Origin: Spirogloea muscicola
Taxonomy: Eukaryota; Streptophyta; Zygnematophyceae; Spirogloeales; Spirogloeaceae
Reading direction: 5' to 3'
Assembly (NCBI GenBank): GCA_009602725.1
Contig: WELB01000264.1
Span: forward strand, 34,650-98,649
Length of the DNA stretch: 64,000 nt
The notes below the pieces were generated by a model, which worked only from the letters and a program-made list of their open reading frames with translations, was not told where the DNA came from and searched no databases. Positions within the stretch are counted from its first letter, which is position 1. Each line of letters starts with the position of its first letter. This document shows, piece by piece, positions 1-11,221 of the stretch. The translations under genes were made by a program, and so were the position numbers.

Positions 1-83
<83 letters not shown>
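1..83. repeat. Poly-T run at the sequence start
   Basis: The window opens with an uninterrupted homopolymer of T that runs straight into an adapter-like sequence. Read from the minus strand it is adapter followed by poly-A, which is what a sequencing read shows when it runs off the end of a short insert. I read it as artefact rather than a genomic poly-A tail. Confidence 0.8.
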
Positions 84-104
84 CAGACGTGTCTCTTCCG
101 ATCT
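82..104 (+). other. Illumina-type adapter contamination
   Basis: Positions 82-104 match the 3' part of the standard Illumina read-2 adapter (the stretch ending CTCTTCCGATCT) with a single G missing after the GTGT. Genomic sequence appears to start at about 105. Any open frame or feature crossing this boundary is spurious. Confidence 0.9.
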
Positions 105-845
105 CGCCGCCCGACGCCCGCCTGCCTCACCACCCCCCGCAGTTCCCCGGCGCCGCGCCCGTCGCCGTGGCCGCCCCCGGCAGTGCTGCCTATGGCGGAG
201 CCGGAGCCCGGCGCGTACCCCTTGGCCGAGCACGCCCGCCAGGCGGACGGGGAGGCGCGCCCGCGCCGGAAGACGCTGCGGCAGCTGCCCCCTGTGCAAT
301 CGCCCTCCTCCTCCTTTACAGCAGCTGCTCCTCCCACCTCTCCCTCTCTCTCTCTCCTCTCCACCACCGCCGGCCCATCACTTCCGCCACCGCCTCCATC
401 ACCACCGCCGCCCTCAACTCCACTCAGCCGCCCCCGCCGCCTCCTCCACTGTCGCCATCATCTCCATCTTCCCCACCGTCGCCACCACCGCCACCACCAT
501 CACAGCCACTGTCCCAACCGCCTCCGCCACCGCCGCCATCGCCTCTATCGTCGCCGCCCGAGCGATTGCCTCGGTCGCTGCCCAGTTGCCGTCGCCACCG
601 CCGCTGCCGCTTCCACCTTCGCCACAACCGCCGCCCACACTGCCATCGCCTTCGCCGCAGCCGGCCGTACTCCAGGGGTGCCTGCTCTGCCAGCGGCTGT
701 GCAATGGCCGACGTGCATGTCCGTGCACACTGTAGCTTGCGCGTGGCGCGCCAGCCTTGCCAGCCTTGCTAGCAAACGCAGCGTTTCCCGCAGCTTGCAC
801 CTCCGTGCCAGCAGCAGTCTCCGTGTTCTGCGCACCGCTTGTTAA
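105..845 (+). repeat. CCN-rich low-complexity DNA, probable LINE 5' coding remnant
   Basis: The stretch is dominated by CCN and GCC triplets, so several frames on both strands stay open and read as poly-Pro, Ser/Pro or Ala/His-rich peptides. The near-complete LINE at 55.5-60.2 kb has a Pro-rich N-terminal region of the same make-up, and LINE reverse-transcriptase remains follow directly downstream in the same orientation. I therefore infer a decayed LINE 5' region. The open frames here are not evidence of separate genes. Confidence 0.45.
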
Positions 846-2104
846 CGTTGCCCCTGCCAGTGCTGCCTTACGCCCGGCCAGCTCGAGTGCCCCTTGCGCC
901 TCGCCAGGGCCGCCTCGGCGCTGCCCAGCGGAGCCGGAGACTGGAGTACCCAGATGCTAAGCGAAAGTGCTCGCTCGCCAGGCCGCGAGACCACGATAAA
1001 CCCAGCGCCGCAATGGCCGGAGCCGCCATCACCCACTGCATGCCGTCGCCAACGCTGCAGCCGCTCCCCGCTCCACCTTCACCGCTACCACTGCTGTCCC
1101 CCTCCCTTCCATCCGCGCTGCCTGCACCTCACGATGGTCGCCAGCCTCCCCTGACGTGCATCTTCCTCCTTGAGAGCGGGCAGTGGGAGGTGCTCCTGGC
1201 GAAGATGGACGCTGCTGTGACGGCCGCTGCAGCCTGTCGTCGCCCCTCGCTTGCTGCACAGATGCCAGGGCCGCCAGCCTCCCCTGACGTGCATCTTTTT
1301 TCTTGAGAGCGGGCAGTGGGAGGTGCTCCTGGCAAAGATGGACGCTGCTGTGACAACCGCTGCAGCCTGTCGTCACCCCTCGCCTGCTGCGCAGATGCCA
1401 GACACGTCACCGGCCGTACGGCGTGCTCTCTGCTCCGGCCAATGCCAGTGAGCTCTCGCGGCCATGCAGGCGCTGGAGGACCTTTGCTGGCGCCTGCAAG
1501 CACGGCAACCAGACGAGCCTTGGAGGCCCTACACCTCAAGGCACGCGTCTCCCCACCCCCCTGGCTGCCCCGCATCGAGCCGTAAGAGGAGGTGGTCCTT
1601 GATGCAGCGGCCCACCGAAGGTGCTCCAGAGCAGCCAACTTGCAAGTGCGAGCGGCCCCTCTCACGTGCGCATCTGCAAGAGTCTTCGCTGGAGGGGGAG
1701 GAGCCAGAAATCTGAGCGCTCCTTCAAGTGTACCAGCTCGTCGCCCAGGACAAGTTCCCTGCCGCCACCCGTGCAGTGCTCTGCGGTAGCAACCTGCTCA
1801 CCCTCGACAAAGCGGTTGGTGGAATCCGCTTCATCGCCGTTGAGGAGGTACCACTCGCCTGGTGCAGCGCTCCTTGTGGCAGCAGCATATTTGACAGGCT
1901 CATGCCCACCTGGCCCCCCATTTGTACAGCGCACGGTTGCGGAGCGGCGATGAAGCTGTGGTCGTCATAGTGGGCGCCACCTAAACCTGCACCCTGATTG
2001 ATTGGTTTTGCAGTGGATGTGCGTAAGACAATCAACAGTGTGAATTGCGGCGCCATTGCAGAGGAGCTGCGGGAGGCCTTCCCCTCCCTCCTTGTGTTTT
2101 CGAA
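846..2104 (+). mobile_element. Decayed RLE-type LINE copy A, reverse transcriptase part
   Basis: Pieces in shifting frames match the near-complete LINE on the minus strand at 55.5-60.2 kb. Around 1160-1440 is the block before the reverse transcriptase (LLESGQWEVLLAKMDAAVT against LFECGRWEELLARHDVAVA). Near 1730-1850 is VLCGSNLLTLDKAVGGI (against ALCASNLLALSKVNGGI). At 2000-2100 is the first reverse-transcriptase motif region (FAVDVRKTINSVNCGAIAEE against LAVDVRNAFNCVDRAAVAEE). Stops and frameshifts separate the pieces, and the YADD box is missing because the copy ends abruptly at a CCN-rich stretch. It is a dead, partly duplicated copy. Confidence 0.75.
1141..1406 (+). repeat. 133-bp tandem duplication inside LINE copy A
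   Basis: The segment starting CCAGCCTCCCCTGACGTGCA at 1141 recurs at 1274, giving two units of about 133 bp that both encode the ESGQWEVLLAKMDAAVT block. The units differ at few positions, so the duplication happened after insertion of the LINE and relatively late in its decay. Confidence 0.85.
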
Positions 2105-2330
2105 ATTCATTCTCGCCGCCGCCGCCGCAATGCCATCAGCCCCGCTTCCACTACTGCCGTCATTGCCTCCACCATTGCCGCCCGTGCTGCCCCCCCCCTG
2201 TCGCTGCCGCCGCCACCACCGTGGCCTTCGCCGCCATCACTGCTGCCGCCTCGGCGGCAGCCACCGCAGCTACTGTCCTCGTCTCCGTCACGGTTGGCTG
2301 GCTGTGGCGGCCCCGACGTCAGAGGCCCCC
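2105..2330 (+). repeat. GCC/CCN-rich low-complexity stretch
   Basis: This is a run of GCC, CCG and CCA triplets reading as poly-Ala, poly-Pro or His/Arg-rich peptide according to frame. It separates two LINE remnants and resembles the Pro-rich N-terminus of the family, so it may be the 5' end of copy B inserted into copy A. Confidence 0.5.
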
Positions 2331-4290
2331 TTGCGCAGTCAAGGCCCACGGCCTGGCTCACGATTTTAATGAGCTGCTGCTGCAAGCCCTAACGGTTGCC
2401 CTGCAAGGACCATCGTGGCCTGACCCAGCTTGAGAGCACGTGCGCGTGGCCACATTTGCTCTGCGCAAGCTTGGCGTGCAGCGGCAGCTGAATGCAGCCA
2501 CGGAGGTCAAGAAAGGCACATGCAACCAGCGATGCCCAGTGTCCAGCACTGGCAGTGGGCGCAGCCCTAAACTCGCAGTCTTCAGACAGGAGGCACTCCT
2601 GCTCCTGCGCCATTCCCTGCTGGGTGCACCCACATCACTGTCGAGCCCTCCGCCCCTCATTCAAGGGCATTGTGGTGGACCACCACGACCAGGCACCTTG
2701 CAAGGTCTCTATCTTCCTTCCTCAACTGCAGCTTGGTTGTGCTGCGTACGGAGGGCCGTACTTGATCCGGCAGCCTCTGTGGCTGCGCATCTACCTCTTT
2801 GAGATTGGAAAGGGGGAGGAGTACGTGGCGCAGCACGGCGCCGCAGTAGCTGCGGCTGCAGTGCATTGCCGTGCCTCGAGCGCGGGGCTGACACCAGACA
2901 GGGCAACGACTGCACGGCCTCTCTCTGTCTTGGCCACGCTCCCGAACTCTTGCAAGCAGTGCAGGCGCTGGAGGAGTCTACGCTGGCGCCAATGAGTGGG
3001 TTGACCTTTTTTGGCGTATGTAGGGCGAACGTACTCGGCAGCAGGGCGCAAGACATTGCTGCTGAGTCCCAGCACGTCACCTGCATGATCTTTGTGCACT
3101 TGAGCAGGTGCCACTGGTGGCAGTGAACGTGGACACTGGCAGGCTGCCCTTCCTGATGGCCCTCAGCTTGGCCTTATGACCACACGGACATGGTAAAGGC
3201 AGCAGTCCCCTTCGTGCACCTCGCATGGACCACTGACCCGCGTCCGCTACATGATTGAGATGGAGAAGGCGGCCTTTGACTTTGCTCTCCAGCTCAGAAC
3301 GACCTGCACGTGTGTTCCCAGTCGCAGTGCATCCTCATGGGGCGGCGGCATGGTTGATAGCGCTTCCTCCCTATGCTACATAGCAGATGATGGACAAGGC
3401 CTCTGGACAGCTGTCCACCACCTCCTCGGCATATTTCCGCCCTGTCTCATCAGTGTGGTGCAGTGCGAATGCGAAGAGCGGAAGATGGAACTGGCAGATC
3501 TGGCCGCGCACATACTCCCGCTGTGCGGATGGGGGGGAGCAATGACCACCCACGACCTCCTCAGGAACGGTATATTTAACATTGCAGTCTTATCAGGAGA
3601 AAATGTGGTCCATCATGCCCATCCAGATTCAGGCCAACAGACTCTACACAAAGGGTGTCGACCTGGTCGCCAGTACGCCTGGTGGTGGCCCGCCCATCAC
3701 TCCTGATCTGGTCACCAAAAAAAGAGCTGTTCACTGCAGTGTACCCTCCTTCAGCCATGAAGGCGTGGTCGCGAAAGCAATGGACTAAGGAGCTGAATTA
3801 CTTCAACCATCCGGAAGGTAGGCCTTTGCCCCCTTCGCCAAACACTTCCACGGGGCTTGGTTGCTCGACCTCCACCACCGACCTGTCAACCAGCGGTAGC
3901 TCGACGGCAAGGTCAGCAGGGTGAGCAGCAGGGTGACCAGCCAGACATTATTGCAACCTGCTTGTTTCTCTGGTATATATCCGATGCGTCCCTCTGTTAT
4001 GCTCCAATGCTCTCCATTCTGCTCCAATAACACCAGGCTTCTGCCTTGCATCTGGGTGCTGGCCATGGCTGCTGCCTCAGGAGATAGGCCGGCCTTACTT
4101 TGCCGCTTGCTCTCCTGACTTAGCGGGTGCTGACTAGGGATCAATGAGCAGTCATTTGTACTAGCCACTTTGTGCTAAGTGGTGGGCATCGGTGTCTTGA
4201 AGCTTTCCCCTAGACTTTCTCCATCCTTTTGGGCTGGCCTTTCATAGCCACCACCTTCTCAAAGCTTGTCTTGCCCTCTTTGTTCTGGAG
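2331..4290 (+). mobile_element. Decayed RLE-type LINE copy B, with RLE and 3' tail
   Basis: From 2430 to 2900 there are matches to the region after the second zinc finger and to the block before the reverse transcriptase (RQEALLLLRHSLL; LRIYLFEIGKGEEYVAQHG). The reverse transcriptase core is absent. From 3240 the RLE domain follows: VHHLLGIFPPCLISVVQCEC, then LADLAAHILPLC, then THDLLRNG. In another frame come VDLVASTPGGGPPITPDLV, which is the PD...D part of the nuclease, and a KELNYFNHP block (family form KERKYADHP). The C-terminal block (family form HLRAGRALAAASG) is near 4040-4090, and the 3' hairpin tail lies at about 4228-4260. Many frame breaks make it a dead, internally deleted copy. 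Confidence 0.75.
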
Positions 4291-5220
4291 CAGGTTATAG
4301 ATGCGATTCTGGCCGGAAGGAAGAGCAAGATATTTTATGTGGTTGATGCTATTGTGTTACACTTGGGTGGGCGTGCTGTACTTCCATGAACTTGTACAAG
4401 ATAGAAGCTGCAAGTTCAGTGTCTTGCACCATAGCCCCTCCCCAGCACCCCGCAGGTCGCCGGACTAATTTACAAAGCTTTTGCCGTCAAGGCACTCGCA
4501 TGTCCCGTCCAGCTGAAATTCGGGACCTATGGCTGTGGTAACCCATATCTTGAACTTAGGTCTATCTCTCCATAAAGAACTTGGAGCGAGGCCTAAGCCT
4601 ACTGGCTTTCTGTTTTGCCTGCTGCCCGCCAAACCATTCACTTCAAAGGGCATAGAGAGAGAAGGCGCGCAGCGCAGGGCAAGGAACACAGCGGCTTATT
4701 AGCCGACTCATAGCCAACTACTCACACAACGACTCACTGCAAGCAATGGGGTCTCCCACTCCCAGGAGCCTAGCAAAATTCTTATTAAATACTCATTTTC
4801 CTAGCAAAGGTCGCCTTCCATCATGGTCTCCCTTGCAAGCTTTCATGCCAGCTCCACGCAGTCTTGCGCCACGACACCAACTTGCGTCATCCACTATGTC
4901 AGGGAAGCGAAGCACTTCCCCCTTCGCCCCGCTGGTGAGGTATAGCTAGCCTCTCCGAGCATCCGTCAGTCTTCGTAAACCCGCGGCATTGACATTCCGA
5001 CCATAGGAGATTGTTACTTCATGTCTGATTCTGTTGACAAGAGCTAGCAATCCCACCAAGTACTGCAACTACCAAGAAGCCGCAGGCTCGTGCGTGTGGT
5101 CGTTGGGGCTTTCTCACAGGTTCAAGTAGTCCTCACACATTGAATGGTGCCACAGCACTTGAGGGCCTGCAACACAGCGAGGAATGAAATTTCAGATACG
5201 ACCAGATAATGGCAACTTGA
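4291..5220. other. No gene recognised
   Basis: Open frames here are short and unrecognised. At 4650-4675 there is a GAAGGCGCGC stretch that also occurs in a dispersed repeat seen at 9.4, 28.7 and 51.1 kb. Nothing else stands out. Confidence 0.5.
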
Positions 5221-5223
5221 TGA

Positions 5224-6830
5224 TCACACACTGCTGCGTCCCTTGCCACACAGCCACAGGGCGGACAATGCTACTCCAATGCCTCCGCTGCGAGACCATT
5301 CAAGAGTGACGGTCGCCGAAGGCCAACTTGCACACATGGCTTGGGTTCGTCCCGGCCCCGTCAACATCGCACGCATCAACCTCGGAGGCTGACTTTTTGG
5401 CTTACTCAGCGGCGGCGGCGCGGGGGCAATGCGCGTGGCAGCCTGCGCCGGCGGTGATGGCGGCGGCGGCGGCGACAAGAGCGAGGCGGCCGCGGTGGGG
5501 ACCAGGGCGGCACTGGCGGCAGCCGCCGCTTGCCGGCAGCGGGCCATGGTGGAGGGGCGGCGGGGGCAGAGGGCGAGCGCCGGGACGGGGGAGCGGGCCC
5601 CCGGGGGCAGAGAGGAGGACTGCGGGAGGCCGGCTTCGGGTCGGTGGAGGCAGCGAGACGCACTCGCTGCCCACCCGTCCTCGACTGGCGAGTTGGAGCG
5701 TCTACCATGAAGCGCGGGACACGTGGCCGGAGATAGGCCACCCTCCTGAATGAGGGTAGCGGGCGTCTGCCGCCACCCCCCCCCCCGGGGGACTGCAAAG
5801 ATACCTCGGCCAGGCTCTCAGTGGTCGGAGCCTGCCCCGCCCATCCGCGGTGACGGCTTGGGCCCGCTACCCGCGCCTTCCCGGTGACCTCCAGGCTGCG
5901 CTATCCTCGGCCCCCCAGTTAAGTGCAACCCCTTCCGGCCCACAGTTTCCAGCCCGCCCCCTGCCCCTTCACCCACTTCCCATCCGCTCTCCCTCAGCTC
6001 TTCCTCCGCTCCCACCGTGGCGCTGCGCCTGCGTGCCGCGCTCCGTCGAGCGACTCGGCAGTGTCTCCTCCATGATGCGATCTCAAGGTTCGGGCTTTGA
6101 GCCGAAGGCGACGCACATGCCAGATGTCCTCTGCTCCCGGCATTCTCCCTTGTATCGAGCACACAACCGGGTGGCACTTGCGCATTTACAGTCTCCATGG
6201 ACGCATGGTGGTGGGGTCTCTCCGAGGAATGGCATAGCCTCAATAAATCTCCGAGCAAACCCTCTCCTGAGGACATGGACAACATACCCAAAAACGGCGT
6301 GCTCGCAGACTTCACAGACGTCTTGTTGAATCTTGAGCCACTGGTGAGATTCATAGTCACTTGATCGAGCCATCTCTTGCCGGGCCTGAATGTAGAATTG
6401 ATGACCCAAATGCAAAGTAAGACCTCCGCGCCCCGCCTTGCAAAGGCACAAGATACAGCAGCTCCAGTTGACACCTTATCACATGACCTTCCACAGAGCA
6501 GCAGCGTGTGCTCAGAATCCACGCTGCCAGCAAGCAAGCTATGGTTGACTGACCGTGTAACCCGACATCCGCTTGCTGAGGAGTATGGTAGCCATGACAG
6601 ATTGGCCAATTGAGCGAGGTGGCACCTTCGCCAGGCTTTGCAAAGGACGAGTCAATCAATGTGCAACCAGGAGACAGCAGGGCGGTCAACAACTTTAACG
6701 TAAAATAAGTTTGCACGGTGGTCACTCGTCCCCCATCGCAGGTGCTATAGACTGCACAGTGGAGGACTGCACAAGCTTGCCTTGATGCTCTGCTATGGGT
6801 GATGACAGATGAAGCAACATACATGTCATT
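5224..6830 (-). other. Unrecognised minus-strand coding candidate with GC-rich core
   Basis: A GC-rich block (about 5400-6050) is followed on the minus strand by long open frames, the best being about 6083-6451. That frame reads QWLKIQQDVCEVCEHAVFGY and then a Cys-containing stretch (PPCVHGDCKC). A 263-codon frame at 5818-6609 overlaps it in another register and is more likely a by-product of base composition. A possible splice donor (ACT then GTAAATG) lies just after PPCVHGD. I do not recognise the protein. It could be one or two exons of a real gene or chance open sequence. Confidence 0.25.
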
Positions 6831-6966
6831 TCAATGGCTGCCTAGTAACAGTTGCTCTCTTGCGGAGTAGCAGCTTCTCTGATGAGTCCACACCAGCTCC
6901 CTTGTGCTCACGGGATCTTCTGCGTTGGCAGGGTGGTTGGGTTCTCTGCAACGTTTACTGGAAAGA

Positions 6967-7296
6967 TCAAGTTGATCTGCCCAAAAAGGAAGAGAGAAGG
7001 ATCTGGTGGCCTTGCCGTCCTCTTCTGATAATCATTGGATGCAGATAGTACACAATCATGCTAGCGGTCTGATTGCCAAGGGCTTGTGATGATGCGCGAA
7101 TGACCAACTTGCACAGTGCTAACTTAAGTAGCAGTTGCTCGTCATGAAAGCAGATGGCATCTTTCATATGATGACAATAGTAGATACCTATAGCAAGGAA
7201 TGTGGCAGGATCGCCACTCTGGACTTTGGGCACTTGCTGTGTGAAGCCAACACTTACCGTACGGCTCTCCCAGCTCGCAGTGGCTGACACTACCAT
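6967..7296 (-). CDS. Unrecognised minus-strand open frame, 109 codons
   Basis: The frame lies in sequence of ordinary composition, so its length is mildly unlikely by chance. It contains a His/Cys-bearing block (YYCHHMKDAICFHDEQLLLK) and a basic stretch near its end. A GTAAGTGT donor-like site at its beginning suggests that an upstream exon could end there, in which case this frame would be intron. No family match is apparent and no function is proposed. Confidence 0.2.
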   Translation of the reverse strand: MVVSATASWESRTVSVGFTQQVPKVQSGDPATFLAIGIYYCHHMKDAICFHDEQLLLKLALCKLVIRASSQALGNQTASMIVYYLHPMIIRRGRQGHQILLSSFLGRST

Positions 7297-7531
7297 CTCA
7301 ATATGTTGTTGACGATGCCAAACTGCATTCGTCTAGTGCAATGTTTAAAGGCTGCACGAAGCAGATTTCACAGTAGCTCCATGTGCCCCAGAGTCAAGGA
7401 CAATAGATCTGTTCTCATTGACAACTCCTCCCTCTACCAGCTTCTCTACCAAGCACTTTGACAAGTCTTTGAGAGCTTGTGCTGAGCCCTCTTCCATCCC
7501 TCAGCTTCTCCATCACCGTCTTTGCTGGTCA

Positions 7532-7560
7532 TAGCCTCCAACATTGCACGTTGGAGGCTA
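7532..7560. repeat. Short perfect hairpin
   Basis: TAGCCTCCAAC at 7532-7542 is followed after seven bases by its exact reverse complement at 7550-7560. It lies between unrelated sequences. Function is unknown. Confidence 0.7.
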
Positions 7561-7744
7561 AACTCCATGGTCTGTTCCATGTCAGTCTGCGCTTGCCCTG
7601 TTCCACCTCTTCCACCTCATCCATGCCATCTTCTCATTGATGCCAGTCTGCGCTTGTCTATTCCACCTCTTCTACCTTACTCCATTATCCCTCGTCCTCG
7701 TCATTGAGTGATTGTCACGAACACAAACACACGAATGAAAGTCG

Positions 7745-7810
7745 TCCTAGACATCCCTTCAAAAGGAGGCGGTGGCTGTGAGAGGCCAAGCCACAAAGAT
7801 GGAATAAAGA
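7745..7810 (-). mobile_element. LINE 3' hairpin tail, single
   Basis: The stretch GGCTGTGAGAGGCCAAGCC is the minus-strand form of the LINE 3' hairpin, here with one arm slightly changed. No coding part is attached. Confidence 0.5.
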
Positions 7811-8200
7811 GGTAGCGGCAGCGATCCAGGCCTGCACGGCTGGGGCGCTGGCATGCTATAAGAGGTCGACTGCCATGTGACGTTGATGACTGAAGACAGA
7901 CAAAAAGCAATGTGTGAAATACATGATGGACAAGCCTCACAAGCTAGTAGTGATGGTGGCTAGGATGACTGCAATGGTACTCAGTAAGAGGCCAACAAAG
8001 ACAAAACTAATTGCATCAAACAATGAACACAATCAATCAGTCAGACAAAAAGTAAAATCACATTCGATTCCAGACTGCCTGTCTTTGATCTGAAAGCTCC
8101 CCCCCGCCCCCCCCCCNCCCCAAATTATGATACTTGGCACAGTAAGAAAAATTGGGTGAGCAGTCCACACAGTATCAGTGAATCTGTGCAACAGAAGTGT
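7811..8200. other. No gene recognised; one unresolved base
   Basis: No open frame of note. A poly-C run at 8101-8120 contains one N at 8117, an assembly ambiguity in a homopolymer. Confidence 0.6.
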
Positions 8201-8208
8201 TATAGGAA

Positions 8209-9340
8209 TCATCGACCATCCTCAGCACGTAAGAGAATGTAATGCCCTTGCGCAATGCCTAGGTCCAAACACCACCTTTGGTCTTTGAGCTTGATGACAT
8301 GCTCACCAGAAATGTCAGTAGCACATGCAGTCGGAGCAACTGGACAACTGCAATTGGACAACGCTGTGCTAAGCAATGTAAGGCGACATTGCATGGGTGT
8401 GCAGGAGCAGTCTCAACAACCAATGAGAGCAGATTGCTCTCCCGAAGCAGTCGTTGGGAGCCCCTCCATCTTCAAGTGAGATCTTCCAGCTGATGTGTTG
8501 TCCATAGGTGTTACAGGTCAAATAATGTTGGCCTGCAGTTCTGCATACGATCAGAATTTCAGCAGAGGAAGTCAACATTTGTCAGTACCAGTCTGCCTTG
8601 GATCTGTTCATCAATCGGTGAGTATTATAGACCAGATCCTTATATCACTAAATAAAAATGGTCCCAAACAGAATATGATGTGTATCTGCCTTGGTAGTCA
8701 TTTAGACCACATGCAGGGAGGTTCTCCTCTCAAGTACATCAGAATAGAGTGCACATTTGATGGCTTTCTGGTTACTTCATTGATGCTACCTATACCATCG
8801 GTCACAGTCTTCAATTGCTGTTGCTGCGGTCATGTCACAAGCCTACAGATTTGATCTGGAAGCTTGGAAATCGGTTGATCGACCCAAGGGTATAGGTTGC
8901 GCACCTGCCTTGATCAGAACCGGTGGAAGTCGCCTTGACCCTTACTCTTTACAATGCATGTGCTGTGGTTGCCAATGAACATGGTTACAGAGCAGATGCA
9001 TTACCTCCATGCTACATGTGTCCTGCAAGGTGTCCTGCAAGCAGCACAGAGAGAATCCACAATTTGCTGATGCTCTGTCTGGTACAGGTGCAATGGGGAA
9101 CAATTTAGGAACTTTTGACATTGAATTGTCATCTCGAGTGGCTGACCAGTGTCCCTTTGGTCCGCCCAGTACCTTTGAAGCTAAGGACAAGTGTGACATT
9201 GCTTCCTGTTTGACAGCTTTCCAGCTGGCAACTTGCAATCGTAACAGCTGCATACTCCACAGCAACCTTCGATACTTCGGTAAAGCAGGCCCAACTTAGA
9301 CTTTCTTGACTCTGAAACTGGCTGGAAAGTGTGCAGTCGA
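8209..9340. other. Unrecognised open frames on both strands
   Basis: On the plus strand there are frames at 8495-8854 (119 codons) and 9009-9299 (96 codons). On the minus strand a frame at 8209-8394 ends in HVIKLKDQRWCLDLGIAQGH. Composition is ordinary, so some of this may be exonic. The pieces do not form an obvious gene and I recognise no family. Confidence 0.2.
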
Positions 9341-9519
9341 TGGCCAATATTTCTGCTGCAACTCAAATATCCCCTGCTTGAAGAGAGAAGGCGCGCGGTG
9401 CTTGAAGCAATTCCAAATTTTGACAGCAATTTCAGGCGCTGGAAGTGCTGATACATGTAAGACCTAATACCACGTCGGGCCGCATTCACTTCTACGAGAT
9501 CCTCTTCTTTTCCGTCTTG

Positions 9520-9880
9520 GCATGTCCTTGAAACCGCAGCTGCAGCTTACTAGCCCTGGTCTTGGCCATCGCCTGGTGTTCAGCCAGCTGGCGGTTCACA
9601 TGCCTCTCAAATCTGCTGAGTTCGCGACATTCTGCGCCTTCGCAGTTCCTTGCGCGCAGGCCGCCCTTTGGCTGCGGCCTCCGGCTTCCGACAGAACGAC
9701 GTCTATCCGCCTGCTAGCTAGTCTGATTTGCATCTTCTGACTAGAAGTTACTGAGCGTACCTTTGCTGCCGTCGTAGCACTTAGAGCCTTGCTTGCTGCA
9801 CCATCCGGTTAATTCAGACCTTGTCCATTCCTTTGGGCTGGCCTCTCACAGCCACCAGTCAATCTGGCCGCGCTTTCTCG
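9520..9880 (+). mobile_element. LINE 3' end with tail
   Basis: Around 9650-9760 the sequence encodes the LINE C-terminal block in broken frame (RAGRPLAAASG, then SDLHLLTRSY and a stop). After about 70 bases it passes into the 3' tail (CCTTGTCCATTCC, hairpin GGGCTGGCC...CACAGCC at about 9836-9858). Upstream coding is lost, so this is a 5'-truncated copy. Confidence 0.7.
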
Positions 9881-10331
9881 TTCTGGTACTCGTCGTATCA
9901 TACTTGAATGGTTGGCAGATGCAGCTTCAGGGGACCTTCTCTTCTTCGCAACTTGAGTGTGCGCAAGAATTGCGGTCACATTGGTCCTAGATAACAGCAT
10001 TTCCTACTTCCTCAGGCTTGACTACGGGTGGCTTAGAGTTGGCGGATAATGTCGACCATTTCTCTTGAAAGCTACCCAGCGCAGCTTCGAAGGCGGAGTA
10101 TGCATCGTGTCCAATCATGGCATTAATAAGGAGCAAGGACCATTACTATTCATTGTTGAAGGTGTCCTAAATTCCTCTTTTACATTTGTGGGGCGTTTCG
10201 CGGTAATTGGTACTTCGGATGAAGGTGGGACGGCAACCGGCACAGGTATAAATATTTCTCACCTTTTTATAAAAATAGTACTCTCCCTCGCTCGAGGATT
10301 AACCTGTTTCAGGCGCCACGCCTGCTACCAT
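9881..10331. other. No gene recognised
   Basis: The stretch holds only short open frames and no repeat that I can link to other parts of the window. Confidence 0.5.
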
Positions 10332-10494
10332 TGTCAGTGATGAGCAGCTACCTGTCACAGAGGTCGCTGGGACTTCCTCTGCTGCTGAAAAGAGGTGGGC
10401 CGAAGTAGTCACGGCACCGGCAGAATGCGGCCGACCTTCAGCAGCAGCGGAAGTCTCAGCGACTCCTGTGACAGGTGGCGGCTCATCACTGATA
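10332..10494. repeat. Long imperfect inverted repeat, precursor-like fold-back
   Basis: The left arm (10332-10389) and right arm (10437-10494) are each 58 bases and pair at 51 of 58 positions by eye, with a 47-base spacer. Mismatches are scattered and there is no bulge. The size and pairing fit a plant-type microRNA precursor or a small fold-back element. There is no LINE or LTR similarity in the arms. The structure is directly visible; a regulatory RNA role is inference. Confidence 0.7.
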
Positions 10495-10689
10495 GCTCCA
10501 TGAGCTGATGAGTCTCACGCTCTCGTGTGAATTGCATAGCGGGGTGGGAACCTCCTAACAATGAGAGACGATACACCAACGACATGGCGTTACAATGTCA
10601 GCGACAAGGACCAAAGCGACCCCTACCGCCACAAGTCCGCTTCAGGCACAACGAAGGAAGTCAATCAATAGTCACTTGCATAGCTGTGT

Positions 10690-10780
10690 AATTTGGCGCC
10701 TTTCGGCCCTTTTGACCTTGTCCAGTCTTTCTAGGCTGGCTTCTCACAGCCCCTTTGGAAGATCGAGCTTTATCAAAGGG
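10690..10780 (+). mobile_element. LINE 3' hairpin tail, single
   Basis: CGGCCCTTTTGACCTTGTCC is followed by the hairpin (GGCTGGCTTCTCACAGCC) and CCCTTTGGAAG, which is the family 3' untranslated module without coding sequence. Confidence 0.65.
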
Positions 10781-11039
10781 CACTATGACCATCTACAGAT
10801 ACTGGGAAGGCAGGCACTGCAGAAGCGGAGGCAACTAGTAAGGAATTGGAGTCAGACGCTGAAGCCTAGTGAACAAAGTGTATACAGGCTGTCAGCCATT
10901 AAGCCACTTGGTTGGGCGCCTGTCGCCTCCTGACGCAGCTTGCCCGGTCCACCTGCACTGCTACGTGCCTAAGCACACAGGCGAAGCAGCTTTTGAAACA
11001 TCTTCAGGCCGGCACCGGACTGGCCCCTTGAGCCGCATG

Positions 11040-11215
11040 TCTTGAAGTATCCCGCTGGTGGGAGTGCATGCAACAGGCTCGCTGGCGCAGGTGCACCGCA
11101 TGCGCCTAACAGTCTTGCTGCAAAGGTTTATGGCTCGCGCGCTGCATCTGCGTGCCGGTCGTGCCCTCGCTGCAGCCTCTGGCCCTGGCCCTCGCCATTT
11201 AACGCAGCGTTAACC
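11040..11215 (+). mobile_element. LINE C-terminal fragment upstream of copy D
   Basis: It encodes GSLAQVHRMRLTVLLQRF and LHLRAGRALAAASGPG, the extreme C-terminus of the LINE protein. Copy D's nuclease domain begins immediately after it. Because the C-terminus comes before the nuclease domain, this must be a separate, earlier copy. Confidence 0.75.
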
Positions 11216-11221
11216 ATGCCG

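Noticed and set aside
1-83. Poly-T as a retrotransposon poly-A tail or chromosome end
   Set aside because: It is joined to a sequencing adapter, so it is an artefact.
89-845. Two overlapping reading frames of more than 200 codons
   Set aside because: They come from CCN-rich sequence that leaves several frames open, and one starts inside the adapter.
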